Source of the DNA: Acidobacteriaceae bacterium
Lineage (GTDB): Bacteria; Acidobacteriota; Terriglobia; Bryobacterales; Bryobacteraceae
Length of the DNA: 64,000 nucleotides
Reading direction: 5' to 3'
Assembly (NCBI GenBank): GCA_019244055.1
Contig: JAFATG010000228.1
Location: 1-64,000, forward strand
The first letter of the stretch is position 1. Each line of letters opens with the position of its first letter. The position numbers and the translations under genes are program-made. Shown here in pieces: positions 37,114-45,645 of this stretch. The notes beneath the pieces were generated by a model, which was given only the letters and a program-made list of their open reading frames with translations, did no database searches and had not been told where the DNA came from.

Positions 37114-38145
37114 ATGCGCGCCCAAAGCACCGTTTCATCCGCCCAGCAGGAAGACGAACGTCAGTTTGAAGCTGCCCTGCGCCCCACCCGTCTCGAGGAT
37201 TTCGCGGGGCAGCCTCATGCGCGTGAGCAACTCGCGATTGCGATCGAAGCCGCGAAGCACCGCGGCGAGGCCATGGATCACGTGCTTCTCTGCGGTCCGC
37301 CCGGACTCGGCAAAACGACTCTCGCCGGCATCATCGCCCAGGAACTCGGCGTCACTCTCGACCAGACCGCTGGTCCGGTCCTGCAAAAGAAGCTTGATCT
37401 CACCGGCATCCTGAGCAGCGTTCGGGCTCGCCAGGTCTTCTTCATCGATGAGATTCATCGCCTGCTGCCCGACATTGAGGAGATTCTCTACGCGGCGCTG
37501 GAGGACTTTCGGCTCGATATTCTAATTGGCACAGGACCAGGCGCGCGGACGCACTCGCTTCCTCTTCCCAGGTTCACTGCGGTTGGCGCAACTACCCGGC
37601 AAGGCTTGCTGAGCGCTCCTCTACGCAGCCGGTTTGGCATTGTGCTCAGGCTCGATCCGTATGACGAGGAGACGCTTGCAAGTATCGTTCAACGGTCCGC
37701 GGGTCTGCTCGAAATCGGAATCGATCGAGACGCAGCACGAGAGATCGCCCGCCGCGGGCGGGGCACGCCCCGAATTGCGAATCGGCTTCTTCGGAGGGTT
37801 CGCGATTATGCGCAGGTTCGCGCCGATGGCCGCATTGACTTCGCTGTTGCGGAAGCAGCTCTCAATCTTCTCAAAGTGGATCGCCACGGTCTCGACGAAA
37901 TCGACCAGAAGATCGTGATCACCATAGCGTCGAAGTATGGCGGTGGCCCCGTCGGCCTGAGCACCATCGCCGCTTCGATCGACGAGCAGGCCGACACTAT
38001 CGAAGAGGTCTACGAGCCGTATCTAATGCAGCTTGGCTTTCTCGATCGAACTCCGCGCGGCCGCGTCGCCACCGATCGCGCCTTCGAGTATTTCCAGATT
38101 CCGCGCCGCCAACGTCTCGTAGGCGCTCAAAATAGTCTGTTTTGA
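37114..38145 (+). CDS. ruvB: Holliday junction DNA helicase RuvB
   Basis: A 343-residue AAA+ motor. Walker [10 protein letters not shown] is at 61-69, Walker B FIDEIH near 110-115, sensor and arginine-finger regions in [18 protein letters not shown], and the C-terminal winged helix ends [21 protein letters not shown]. It drives branch migration with RuvA. The ATG at 37114 is preferred; a TTG three bases before is in frame. A hairpin with a T-run covers the region just upstream, which is unusual inside a ruvAB operon. Confidence 0.97.
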   Translation: MRAQSTVSSAQQEDERQFEAALRPTRLEDFAGQPHAREQLAIAIEAAKHRGEAMDHVLLCGPPGLGKTTLAGIIAQELGVTLDQTAGPVLQKKLDLTGILSSVRARQVFFIDEIHRLLPDIEEILYAALEDFRLDILIGTGPGARTHSLPLPRFTAVGATTRQGLLSAPLRSRFGIVLRLDPYDEETLASIVQRSAGLLEIGIDRDAAREIARRGRGTPRIANRLLRRVRDYAQVRADGRIDFAVAEAALNLLKVDRHGLDEIDQKIVITIASKYGGGPVGLSTIAASIDEQADTIEEVYEPYLMQLGFLDRTPRGRVATDRAFEYFQIPRRQRLVGAQNSLF

Positions 38146-38172
38146 CGCTGGTTGTGATATCGTTCACTTGCG

Positions 38173-39033
38173 ATGTCCAGAAGTACCGATCTTTCTCGCC
38201 GCAACCTTCTGAAATTGATTGCGGCTTCCGCACCACTTGCCGTCCTCGCGAAAGGAAAGCAAATACCGATCGGCCTCGAGCTTTACTCCGTCCGCGACGA
38301 GCTGAAAAAAGACCGCACGGCCACACTTCAAGCCGTAAGCAAGATGGGCTACGAATGCGTCGAGTTCTACGCGCCCTACTATGAATGGACCACCGAAGAG
38401 GCCAAGCAGGTTCGCAAGCAACTCGACGATCTCAAGCTGCGATGCTATTCCACGCACAATGACCGGCAATTCCTCACGCCCGAGGGCCTGACGAAAGCGA
38501 TCGAGCTGAATAAGATTCTGGGAACGCGTTTCATCGTGCTGGCGCATCCGGGCAAGGAACCGGCCAGCATTGACGAGTGCAAACAGCTTGCGGATTTCTT
38601 GAACCGGGCCAATCGCACCATGGAATCCGAGGGACTCCATGCCGGCTATCACAATCACGACCTCGAATGGAAGCCCATCGATGGGCAAGTGCCTTTGCAG
38701 GTGATTGCCGCGAACACGGACAAGAGCATTATGCTGCAGCTCGACGTCGGCACCTGCGTTTCCACCGGGAGCGATCCCGTTGCCTGGGTCAACAGCCATC
38801 CGGGACGCATCAAGTCAATGCACTTGAAAGACTGGTCGCCGGATCAGGGTTATAAGGTTTTGTTTGGCGAAGGCGTTGTCCCTTGGAAGAAACTTTTCGC
38901 GGCCGCGGAGAGTAAAGGGGGTGTTGAGTACTACCTCATCGAGCAGGAAGGCAGCAGGTATCCCGAACTGGAAACGGCTGAGCGCTGCATAGTCGCTTAT
39001 CGGGACTTGCAGAACGGCAAATCAAGTTCCTGA
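38173..39033 (+). CDS. Sugar phosphate isomerase/epimerase-like TIM barrel with Tat signal
   Basis: A 286-residue protein of the xylose isomerase-like superfamily. The N-terminus SRRNLLKLIAASAPLAVLAKG is a twin-arginine signal. The barrel begins IPIGLELYSVRDELKKD and contains YHNHDLEWKPIDG, LQLDVGTC, SMHLKDW and IEQEGSRYPELE, which supply the usual metal ligands (Glu, Asp, His, Glu). It is only distantly related to the protein at 3145. It probably acts on a sugar or inositol in the periplasm. It overlaps the convergent crotonase gene by 12 bp at its end. Confidence 0.88.
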   Translation: MSRSTDLSRRNLLKLIAASAPLAVLAKGKQIPIGLELYSVRDELKKDRTATLQAVSKMGYECVEFYAPYYEWTTEEAKQVRKQLDDLKLRCYSTHNDRQFLTPEGLTKAIELNKILGTRFIVLAHPGKEPASIDECKQLADFLNRANRTMESEGLHAGYHNHDLEWKPIDGQVPLQVIAANTDKSIMLQLDVGTCVSTGSDPVAWVNSHPGRIKSMHLKDWSPDQGYKVLFGEGVVPWKKLFAAAESKGGVEYYLIEQEGSRYPELETAERCIVAYRDLQNGKSSS

Positions 39034-39798
39034 CCAGCAGGCCACCCGCTTTTCGAGGAAAGCTGAAATTCCTTCCCGCGCGTCGCCGGCGAGCGCATTG
39101 GTCGTCATGACTTCTTTCGCGTACGCATACGCCTTCTGCTGATCCAAATCGATTTGCGTGTAGAAGGCCTGCTTGCCGATGCTCACCGTGAGAGGACTCG
39201 CGTCGCCCACCCGAGCCGCGAGTTCAAGCGCACGGGCGCGCAGTTCCGCTGAGGCTACAACTTGATTGACTAACCCCCACTCTGCGGCCCTGCATGCCGG
39301 GATTGCCTCTCCCGTTAACAGCATTTCGAGCGCCCGCTTCCGCCCGATCGACCGGGTCAACGCGACCATAGGCGTGGTACAAAACAGGCCAATGCGCACG
39401 CCCGGAGTCGCAAACGAAGCATCTTCAGAGGCTACCGCCAGATCGCAAGTCGCAGCTAGTTGACAGCCCGCCGCGGTCGCCATTCCCTGCACCTCTGCGA
39501 TAACCGGTTGCGGGATCGACTGAATCTGTTCCATCAGTTCGACGCAAGCATCGAAAATTTCGCGGTACTCGGCCACGGTGCGTCCAACCATTTCGCTGAG
39601 ATCGTGTCCCGAGCAGAACACTTTTCCGCTTGCAGCCAGAATCACTGCCGCAATCGAGCGGTCCTTTCCCAATTCCTCAAAACACGCCGTCAGCTCGCGC
39701 ATCAGGTCGAGCGACAAGGCGTTGCGCCGGTTCGGCCGGTTTAGAGTGACAATGGCGGTCCGGTTCTCGATCTCGAAGAGCAGATTTTGGTAGGTCAT
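39022..39798 (-). CDS. Enoyl-CoA hydratase/isomerase (crotonase) family protein
   Basis: A 258-residue crotonase. The oxyanion-hole segments are FCSGHDLSEM and GMATAAGCQLAATCDLAVAS; RIGLFCTTPMVALTRSIGRKRALEMLLTGEAI and EWGLVNQVV complete the fold. FCTTPMVAL replaces the usual glutamate-bearing PE/G stretch, as in the ECHDC3-like branch, so hydratase activity is uncertain. It stands alone on this strand. A damaged copy of its first 30 codons and upstream region lies about 0.9 kb away at 40660-40760. Confidence 0.9.
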   Translation of the reverse strand: MTYQNLLFEIENRTAIVTLNRPNRRNALSLDLMRELTACFEELGKDRSIAAVILAASGKVFCSGHDLSEMVGRTVAEYREIFDACVELMEQIQSIPQPVIAEVQGMATAAGCQLAATCDLAVASEDASFATPGVRIGLFCTTPMVALTRSIGRKRALEMLLTGEAIPACRAAEWGLVNQVVASAELRARALELAARVGDASPLTVSIGKQAFYTQIDLDQQKAYAYAKEVMTTNALAGDAREGISAFLEKRVACWSGT

Positions 39799-39841
39799 AT
39801 CGTCCTAGTCCTAGTCAACCACTTATCGTCAAACGCCAGAG

Positions 39842-40103
39842 GTGCGCGTTATTCAGCGGATTTTGCTGCTACACTTTGTGCTAATCAGGCGAGAGGTACT
39901 GCCCAAAGAGCAACAGAACCAGACTCAGCGTGCGATATCGGCTGAGACCGGGCTACGGATCGGGAACTTATTTGATGCTGCATTGGCAGAGTCTCTTGAG
40001 CAGCGCGCCGACTTTGTAGAGAAGAATTGTCCTGGAGACCCCGAGATCCGGCAGGAAGTCTTACCGCTCCTCGCATCTGCGGAAAGGGCTGGCTCGTTTT
40101 ACA
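39842..40103 (+). pseudogene. Fragment of a Ser/Thr protein kinase N-terminus
   Basis: The translation contains GLRIGNLFDAALAESLEQRADFVEKNCPGDPEIRQEVLPLLASAERAGSF. This is the characteristic short helical region that precedes the kinase domain in acidobacterial Ser/Thr kinases (pattern LFDAAL..P.E.R..FL...C..DPE.R.EV..LL...ERAGSF). The kinase domain itself is absent: the sequence joins an unrelated fragment near 40100. I infer that a deletion removed the rest. Confidence 0.55.
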
Positions 40104-40521
40104 GTGCAACCCTTTGGTACAGCCAGCATGCAAGGCGACTATGCGCTCGTCGGTACCTATGGTGCTAATGTCGCTCGCCTGCTTGGGACGTATCACGCCG
40201 ATGGCTTAGGCAATCTGAAGGGAACCGCCAAGGTCAATCTACCGGGCGCTGGAACAGAACGAGTAGTGGTCAGCCTACGTATGGAAGGTACTTACACGAT
40301 TAGTGAAGATGGCACTGGTATCGTCTATGTCACGGTGATTTTCCCCGACGGCAGGACTAGCGACGTCACACTCGACCTCCTTATAAAAAAGGCCGAGGTG
40401 ATCGATGGTCTCAAAAATCGCGACCGAAACCACGACCGCGCAGCGCGAGCCCAGTCCCGTCGTCGACGGGGAGTTTGTCACTCACGTGGCGACCAGGCGA
40501 CCCGACACCGCACACGATTGA
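40104..40521 (+). pseudogene. Fragment of a hypothetical beta-rich protein, frameshifted
   Basis: From about 40104 the frame reads SMQGDYALVGTYGANVARLL, GTYHADGLGNLKGTAKVNLP and continues with a regular beta-strand pattern (TYTISEDGTGIVYVTVIFPDGRTSDVTLDLL). At about 40405 this frame becomes disordered, while the frame one base on gives SKIATETTTAQREPSPVVDG and ends at TGA 40519-40521. A single-base loss would explain this. I know no function for this protein. Whether 40128 (ATG) was the real start is unclear because the upstream side joins the kinase remnant. Confidence 0.5.
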
Positions 40522-40659
40522 GCCCTTTTGAGGTTCACACCAAGAACTGTTGCGAGGATTGGTTGGGGAAGGGCGAACCAAGTCGTCTCCTCATCCGTTC
40601 TCTGAAACGGTTCTACAAATTCCGCAGATGGCGATTGTGCTTGCAGCTCTTCCATGGGT

Positions 40660-40760
40660 GCGCCGGCTTGGCCGGTTTAGGGTGACGATGGCAGTTTGTT
40701 CTCGATCTCAAAGAGAAGATTCTGGTAACTGATGATGCCCTGACTGTAGTCAACCGCCTT
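40660..40760 (-). pseudogene. Partial copy of the crotonase gene 5' end
   Basis: This stretch is a diverged copy of 39724-39822, which covers the first codons of the crotonase gene and its upstream region. Both share GGCCGGTTTAG, TTCTCGATCTC and TAGTCAACC at matching spacing. In this copy the start codon has changed and one base is missing, so it encodes nothing. It ends about 30 bp before the hydrolase gene at 40789. The stretch 40522-40660 shows no recognisable gene. Confidence 0.6.
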
Positions 40761-40788
40761 TCAGAGCCGTTCTTTGGATGATAGGCAT

Positions 40789-41760
40789 ATGACCCGCCAG
40801 CGCCTATCCGAACCGGCTTCGAGACAAGCCCTGATCCTGAGCCTCTGCCTCCTGTTTGCTTCTGGCAGTCTGTTCGCCCAGAAGTCTGGCTGGCAGCCAT
40901 CGCCGGGCCACACGCAGACGCCGATATGGGCAGGCACGGCACCAGACGCGCAGTTTGGCCCGCCGGCCAATACTGAAACGGTGCCGGAAGCAGGAGAGGT
41001 CGACAACGTCTCACGACCGACCATCACGGTCTATTCGCCAAACGGAAAGAATACGGGCGCTGCCGTAATCGTCTTTCCGGGCGGAGGCTATTTCGTTCTG
41101 GCTATCGATCTTGAAGGCACGGAGGTCTGTGACTGGCTGACGTCAAAAGGGATTACTTGCGTGCTCTTGAAGTATCGCGTTCCGAACACGGGGCCGCATT
41201 GGGATGGACGATGCAAGTGTCAGGTGAATCCGAAAGCCCCGATGGCCCTCGAAGATGCTCAGAGGACAGTAGGGCTGGTCCGCTTCCACGCTGCCGAGTA
41301 CCATGTCGATCCGCACAAGATCGGCGTGCTTGGATTCTCGGCAGGCGGCCATCTGGTCACGGATATCAGCACGCATTTTGATAAGCGTGCGTATCCTCCT
41401 GTAGATGCCGCCGACAAAGTAAGCTGCCGCCCGGATTTCGCGGTGGCCCTTTATCCGGGGCATCTTTGGCTTTCCGCCTACAAGAAACTTGAGTTGAATC
41501 CGGATGTTCCTGTCACGCGCCGGACGCCGCCTACCTTCTTGCTGCAGGCCGAGAATGATCCGGTGGACAGCGTCAATAACTCGCTGGTTTACTACATTGC
41601 GCTGAAGAACGCTGGGGTTCCAGTAGAGATGCACCTATACGCGGAAGGCAAGCATGCGTTCGGGCTGCGTCGCACGAAGTTTCCGATAACGCGATGGCCT
41701 TCGCTGGTGGAAACGTGGCTGGCGACGATCAGGATGATTCCGGAGCAGGACGGGCGATGA
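40789..41760 (+). CDS. Secreted alpha/beta hydrolase, acetyl-xylan-esterase-like
   Basis: A 323-residue enzyme from ATG 40789 (an in-frame TTG lies 15 bases before). A signal peptide (ALILSLCLLFASGSLFAQ) opens it. The nucleophile elbow is GFSAGGH; FPGGGYFVLAIDLEG is the oxyanion-hole region (HGGG-like); the acid is in LLQAENDPVD and the catalytic His in EGKHAFGLR. The arrangement is that of BD-FAE / acetyl esterase-like enzymes that remove acyl groups from polysaccharides such as xylan. It is periplasmic or extracellular. The gene starts right after a decayed region. Confidence 0.9.
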   Translation: MTRQRLSEPASRQALILSLCLLFASGSLFAQKSGWQPSPGHTQTPIWAGTAPDAQFGPPANTETVPEAGEVDNVSRPTITVYSPNGKNTGAAVIVFPGGGYFVLAIDLEGTEVCDWLTSKGITCVLLKYRVPNTGPHWDGRCKCQVNPKAPMALEDAQRTVGLVRFHAAEYHVDPHKIGVLGFSAGGHLVTDISTHFDKRAYPPVDAADKVSCRPDFAVALYPGHLWLSAYKKLELNPDVPVTRRTPPTFLLQAENDPVDSVNNSLVYYIALKNAGVPVEMHLYAEGKHAFGLRRTKFPITRWPSLVETWLATIRMIPEQDGR

Positions 41761-41802
41761 TTTGGACATTCGCCAGCACTATGCTGCGGTACAGTACTGA
41801 CG

Positions 41803-42108
41803 ATGCAGATCGTTCACGTCCACGTACAGGTCAAGCCGGAATCCATCGAAGCGTTCCGCGAAGCGACGGTGGAAAACGCCCGGAACAGCGTTCGCGAGCC
41901 GGGAATAGCGCGATTCGATGTGATGCAGGACGCATCGAACCCAGCGCACTTCGTACTCGTTGAGGTCTATCGAACTCCCGACGCTCCTGCGCAGCATAAA
42001 GCCACAGCTCATTACCAGAAATGGCGCGATGCAGTTGCGGATATGATGGCCGCGCCGCGCACTAGCGCGCAGTTCCACAACATCTTTCCAAACGATGAAG
42101 GCTGGTGA
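41803..42108 (+). CDS. Antibiotic biosynthesis monooxygenase (ABM) domain protein
   Basis: A 101-residue ferredoxin-like fold protein with [50 protein letters not shown] and [14 protein letters not shown], which is the LsrG / YgiN-type ABM pattern. Small members act as cofactor-free monooxygenases or isomerases on quinols and signalling compounds. Its TGA overlaps the start of the iron alcohol dehydrogenase gene, so the pair is translationally coupled and likely acts in one catabolic route. Confidence 0.9.
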   Translation: MQIVHVHVQVKPESIEAFREATVENARNSVREPGIARFDVMQDASNPAHFVLVEVYRTPDAPAQHKATAHYQKWRDAVADMMAAPRTSAQFHNIFPNDEGW

Positions 42109-43259
42109 TGCACTTCGAATTCGCAACGGCTGCGAGGATTGTCTTCGCTTCCGGCGCTCTGAGCCGTGCGCCGAACATAGTCCGCGAATTTGGTACACGC
42201 GCGCTAGTGATCACAGGCCGCAATCGCACTAGAGCTGCGCCGTTGATCGAGGGGTTGGAACGTGCCGGTTGCAAAACCTCGCTGTTCGCGACCAATGGCG
42301 AGCCTACGTTAGAGATTGTTCGGAAAGGAGCACAGATAGCGCGCCAGGATTGCGAGCTTGTCATCGGATTTGGAGGCGGCAGCGCTATAGATACGGCGAA
42401 GGCTGTTGCGGCTCTAGCTCCTAATTCCGGCGAACCGCTCGACTATTTGGAAGTAATCGGGAAGGGCAAGCCGCTCGAACACGCTCCTCTGCCGGTGATC
42501 GCCATTCCTACGACTGCCGGAACGGGAGCTGAAGTGACCCGGAACGCAGTCCTCGGCTCGCCGGAACATCGAGTGAAAGCCTCTTTGCGAAGCCCTCTCA
42601 TGCCCCCCAGAGCGGCTATCGTGGATCCAGACTTGACGCTCGACCTGCCCGAGAACATAACGGCTAGCACTGGTCTCGACACCCTCACGCAACTCATCGA
42701 ACCGTACGTATCCAAACGCGCGAATCTAATGACGGATCTCTTCTGCAGAGAGGGCTTGAAGCGCGTTTCGCAAGCATTGCCGCAGGCATTTCGCAACGGC
42801 GGCGACCGCGGCGCCCGCGACTCGATGTCGTTCGCCAGTTTACTAAGCGGACTGGCGCTCGCGAATGCGGGTCTGGGTGTGGTCCACGGCTTTGCAGCGC
42901 CCTTGGGTGGAATGTTGGAGGCTCCGCACGGCGCGTTGTGCGCGGCGGTTCTTCCTTACGGAATGGCAATGAACATTCGTGCGCTTCGCGAACGAGCTCC
43001 GGAAAGCGATGCGCTTGCCCGCTACGCCGAAATCGCCGGCATTCTCACGGGCAGCGCCGATGCCGAGCCGGAGGACGGCACAGCGTGGGTCCGCAAACTG
43101 TGCAAGCAACTGGCGATTCCACCACTGCGCACGTATGGACTCCGTTCTGAACAAATTCCGCAGCTCGTCGAGCAGGCATTGAGAGCCAATAGCATGAAGG
43201 CCAATCCAATCCCGCTCACGATGAAGGAGTCGATGGAGATTGCCCGCCTCGCCCTTTAG
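42108..43259 (+). CDS. Iron-containing alcohol dehydrogenase / maleylacetate reductase-like
   Basis: A 383-residue group III dehydrogenase from ATG 42108 (GTG 42105 is possible). NAD(P)-binding GFGGGSAIDTAKAVA, the metal site TGLDTLTQLIEPYVS, GVVHGFAAPLGG and APHGALCAAVLP with conserved Asp and His ligands are present. The IPTTAGTGAEVTRNAVL segment is standard. It probably reduces or oxidises an alcohol or a maleylacetate-type compound in the cytoplasm. It overlaps the ABM gene and is followed at once by the asparaginase-domain gene. Confidence 0.93.
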   Translation: MHFEFATAARIVFASGALSRAPNIVREFGTRALVITGRNRTRAAPLIEGLERAGCKTSLFATNGEPTLEIVRKGAQIARQDCELVIGFGGGSAIDTAKAVAALAPNSGEPLDYLEVIGKGKPLEHAPLPVIAIPTTAGTGAEVTRNAVLGSPEHRVKASLRSPLMPPRAAIVDPDLTLDLPENITASTGLDTLTQLIEPYVSKRANLMTDLFCREGLKRVSQALPQAFRNGGDRGARDSMSFASLLSGLALANAGLGVVHGFAAPLGGMLEAPHGALCAAVLPYGMAMNIRALRERAPESDALARYAEIAGILTGSADAEPEDGTAWVRKLCKQLAIPPLRTYGLRSEQIPQLVEQALRANSMKANPIPLTMKESMEIARLAL

Positions 43260-43272
43260 ACATGCAACCTGG

Positions 43273-43806
43273 ATGCCCGACAATACAGGCGTGGCCTCTC
43301 CCAGCGACCGCATTCGGATCCTGATCACAGGCGGCACCTTCGACAAGGAGTACGACGAGATCGCGGGCCGGCTCTTCTTCAAAGACTCACATCTCTCAGA
43401 GATGCTTGCGCTCGGCCGCTGCGAGCTGGACGTGGAACTTCGCACGTTGATGATGATCGACAGCCTGGAAATGACGGATGCCGACCGCAGGATCATCCTC
43501 GAGCAGTGCCGCGCCACTCCTGAGAACCGGATCGTGATCACTCACGGTACCGACACCATGGACGTCACTGCTCGCTTACTCGCCGACAACGTCGGGGGGA
43601 AAACGATTGTCCTTACAGGCGCCATGATCCCTTACAAATTCGGCAGCTCCGATGGGCTCTTCAATTTGGGCAGCGCGCTTGCCTTCGTACAAATACTTCC
43701 GCCGGGAGTGTACGTTGCGATGAACGGCCGCTATTTCGATGGCCGCCGCGTCTACAAAAACCGGCAGGCCGGAACCTTTGAAGAGCCTGGCGAGACAGGA
43801 GGGTGA
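43273..43806 (+). CDS. Short asparaginase-domain protein
   Basis: A 177-residue protein from ATG 43273 (TTG 43240 is in frame upstream, but inside the previous gene). It has only the N-terminal asparaginase domain: ILITGGTFDKEYDE with the nucleophilic Thr and THGTDTMDVTARLLAD with the second Thr-Asp pair. Full asparaginases are about 330 residues with a second domain; short forms are known in several bacteria. Amidohydrolase activity is possible but not certain without the second domain. The stop at 43804-43806 lies just before the apparent CTG start of the next gene. Confidence 0.8.
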   Translation: MPDNTGVASPSDRIRILITGGTFDKEYDEIAGRLFFKDSHLSEMLALGRCELDVELRTLMMIDSLEMTDADRRIILEQCRATPENRIVITHGTDTMDVTARLLADNVGGKTIVLTGAMIPYKFGSSDGLFNLGSALAFVQILPPGVYVAMNGRYFDGRRVYKNRQAGTFEEPGETGG

Positions 43807-43809
43807 ACC

Positions 43810-45129
43810 CTGCCTGTTTTTGACACCGATGTTGCGATTCTCGGAGCTGGCGTAGCGGGCCTCGTGGCACTTCGTGAGCTGGATCGTGCGGGTCTCAATG
43901 TCCTATGCCTGGAGGCGCGTGACTATATCGGCGGCCGGATCCTGACGTTGCATGATCCGCTTTCGCCCATCCCGCTCGAGCTCGGCGCCGAGTTCATCCA
44001 CGGCCGTCCGCCCGAACTCTGGAATTTCATTCGCGACGCAAATCTGGGAGTGTATGATTGCGGCGACCGTGCCGTTCACATTAAGGACGGCAAAGTCCAA
44101 AGTGATACCGATGCCTGGGTTCCGGTCGATCGCGTCATGAGCGACATGCAGGAAGCAGCCGAGCGGCTTCCCGACCAGCCCTTTTCGGTATTTCTCGAGA
44201 ACTCCAGTCATTCAGAAGAAGCCAAACGCCTGAGCGCGAACTTCGTGGAGGGCTTCAACGCCGCGCGGAAAGAGATCGTCGGAATCCACTCTTTGGCGCA
44301 GGATACAAAAGCCTCCGATGAGATTGACGGCGATCGCTCGTTCCGCTTTATCGGCGGCTACGATTCTCTTGCGCACGCGCTGATTAATGGTGTTTCGGAC
44401 CCAGCTTCGAAGCTTCGCCTCAACTCAGTTGTTCAAACCATTTCCTGGAGCAGCGGCTCTGTCACTGTTCGCGTTCGGTCTAGCATCACCGGGCGAAAGG
44501 ATACTGTTCATTGCCGTCGCGTGCTCATAACGGTGCCCCTCGGCGTGCTTCAGGCTGAGCCGGACGAATCGGGCGCGATTCGATTTGATCCCGAACCCAA
44601 AGAAGTTCTCGCTGCCGCGCGACGCCTGGAATTCGGGCAGGTCTTCCGTGTCGTCTTACGATTCCAGGAGCCGTTCTGGGAAAAGAACCCTGACCTCGCC
44701 GATGCCGGATTTCTGTTCTCCGACGAGCCACTGTTTCCGACCTGGTGGACTCCGCTACCTCGCCGTGTTCCGATCCTCACGGGCTGGAGCGCCGGCCCCC
44801 ACGCGGACGCACTTCAGGGCCGATCGCGACAAGAGGTCGTACGAGCAGCTACAGCATCGCTCGCGAAAATCGTAGGAATCGGCAACGACGCCCTGAATCG
44901 CCTGCTCGTGTCCGCCCACTTTCACGACTGGCATGCCGATCCGTTCGCCCGCGGGGCTTACAGCTACGTTCCAGCCTGCGCGTTGCCCGCGCGGGAAATA
45001 CTCGCGCGACCGGTGGAGAATACCCTCTATTTCGCGGGTGAAGCAATCGACCTGCACGGCCACAGTGCGACCGTACACGGCGCGATCGCCTCCGCCCTGG
45101 AAGCCGCCAGCCTCATCGGGAATGCCTAG
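43810..45129 (+). CDS. Flavin amine oxidase (NAD(P)/FAD-dependent), probable CTG start
   Basis: A 439-residue flavoprotein of the monoamine oxidase family. The FAD motif VAILGAGVAGLVALRELDRAGLNV is followed by EARDYIGGRI, and the C-terminal substrate/FAD segment is YFAGEAIDLHGHSATVHGAIASALEAA. These show that the N-terminus must lie upstream of the first ATG/GTG. The only start that keeps the FAD site is CTG at 43810; AGGAGG at 43797-43802 sits seven bases before it. Alternatively a one-base change in the run of T at 43817-43821 would join a GTG at 43803. It oxidises an amine or polyamine of unknown identity. It is the last gene of a compact cluster. Confidence 0.9.
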   Translation: MPVFDTDVAILGAGVAGLVALRELDRAGLNVLCLEARDYIGGRILTLHDPLSPIPLELGAEFIHGRPPELWNFIRDANLGVYDCGDRAVHIKDGKVQSDTDAWVPVDRVMSDMQEAAERLPDQPFSVFLENSSHSEEAKRLSANFVEGFNAARKEIVGIHSLAQDTKASDEIDGDRSFRFIGGYDSLAHALINGVSDPASKLRLNSVVQTISWSSGSVTVRVRSSITGRKDTVHCRRVLITVPLGVLQAEPDESGAIRFDPEPKEVLAAARRLEFGQVFRVVLRFQEPFWEKNPDLADAGFLFSDEPLFPTWWTPLPRRVPILTGWSAGPHADALQGRSRQEVVRAATASLAKIVGIGNDALNRLLVSAHFHDWHADPFARGAYSYVPACALPAREILARPVENTLYFAGEAIDLHGHSATVHGAIASALEAASLIGNA

Positions 45130-45161
45130 GTTAGCTAGCGGCTGCAGCCCTCATCAAGTGC

Positions 45162-45638
45162 TCAGAACGTAAAGCGCAAGCCGAACTCGCCCCAGATCGA
45201 AAGTGGAACGATCGTACTGGCGGGATTAATGAATCCTGCCGGGTGGCCGAAGGTATCCGGGCTGGCGATGTCGTTGTTGAAATCGTTGCCGTAGTTCGCG
45301 CGATTGGTCAGGTTGAAGGCCTACACGATCAATTGCGGGTTCATCCTTTCACCGAATTTGAAGTCCTTTGCCAGTCGCATGTCCAGCTCAAAGAAGGGGT
45401 CTCCCCGAAGCGCGTCGTACTTGGCGATCATGCAATCCGGTGCGACTCCATTCAGGCCATAGAAGCAGTTCTGAGCACCTGTGTTGTCGCCCGCAAAGGC
45501 AAACCAGTCTGTAGGGTTACTCTTCAGAACTACCACGGCACCGTTTAGAATGCCGCTACCGCTAGCAGTGCCGCCGCCGGTATTCAGCGTATTAGTAAAT
45601 GCTGGCGAAACGCGGGTGAGAGGTAGAGGTCGATACAC
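45162..45638 (-). pseudogene. C-terminal remnant of an Oar-type TonB-dependent receptor
   Basis: On the minus strand the translation reads PFFELDMRLAKDFKFGERMNPQLIV, then TAG at 45321-45323, then AFNLTNRANYGNDFNNDI and ends GEFGLRFTF at a TGA at 45162-45164. This is the end of an acidobacterial receptor barrel with its terminal Phe. A CAG to TAG change would account for the stop, since the family has QAFNL there. The rest of the gene is gone: the fragment stops where the fucosidase gene begins at 45646. Confidence 0.8.
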
Positions 45639-45645
45639 TCACGAC

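Noticed and set aside
45481-45645. Upstream extension of the fucosidase frame
   Set aside because: It overlaps the receptor remnant, and the Tat signal with twin arginines begins at ATG 45646.
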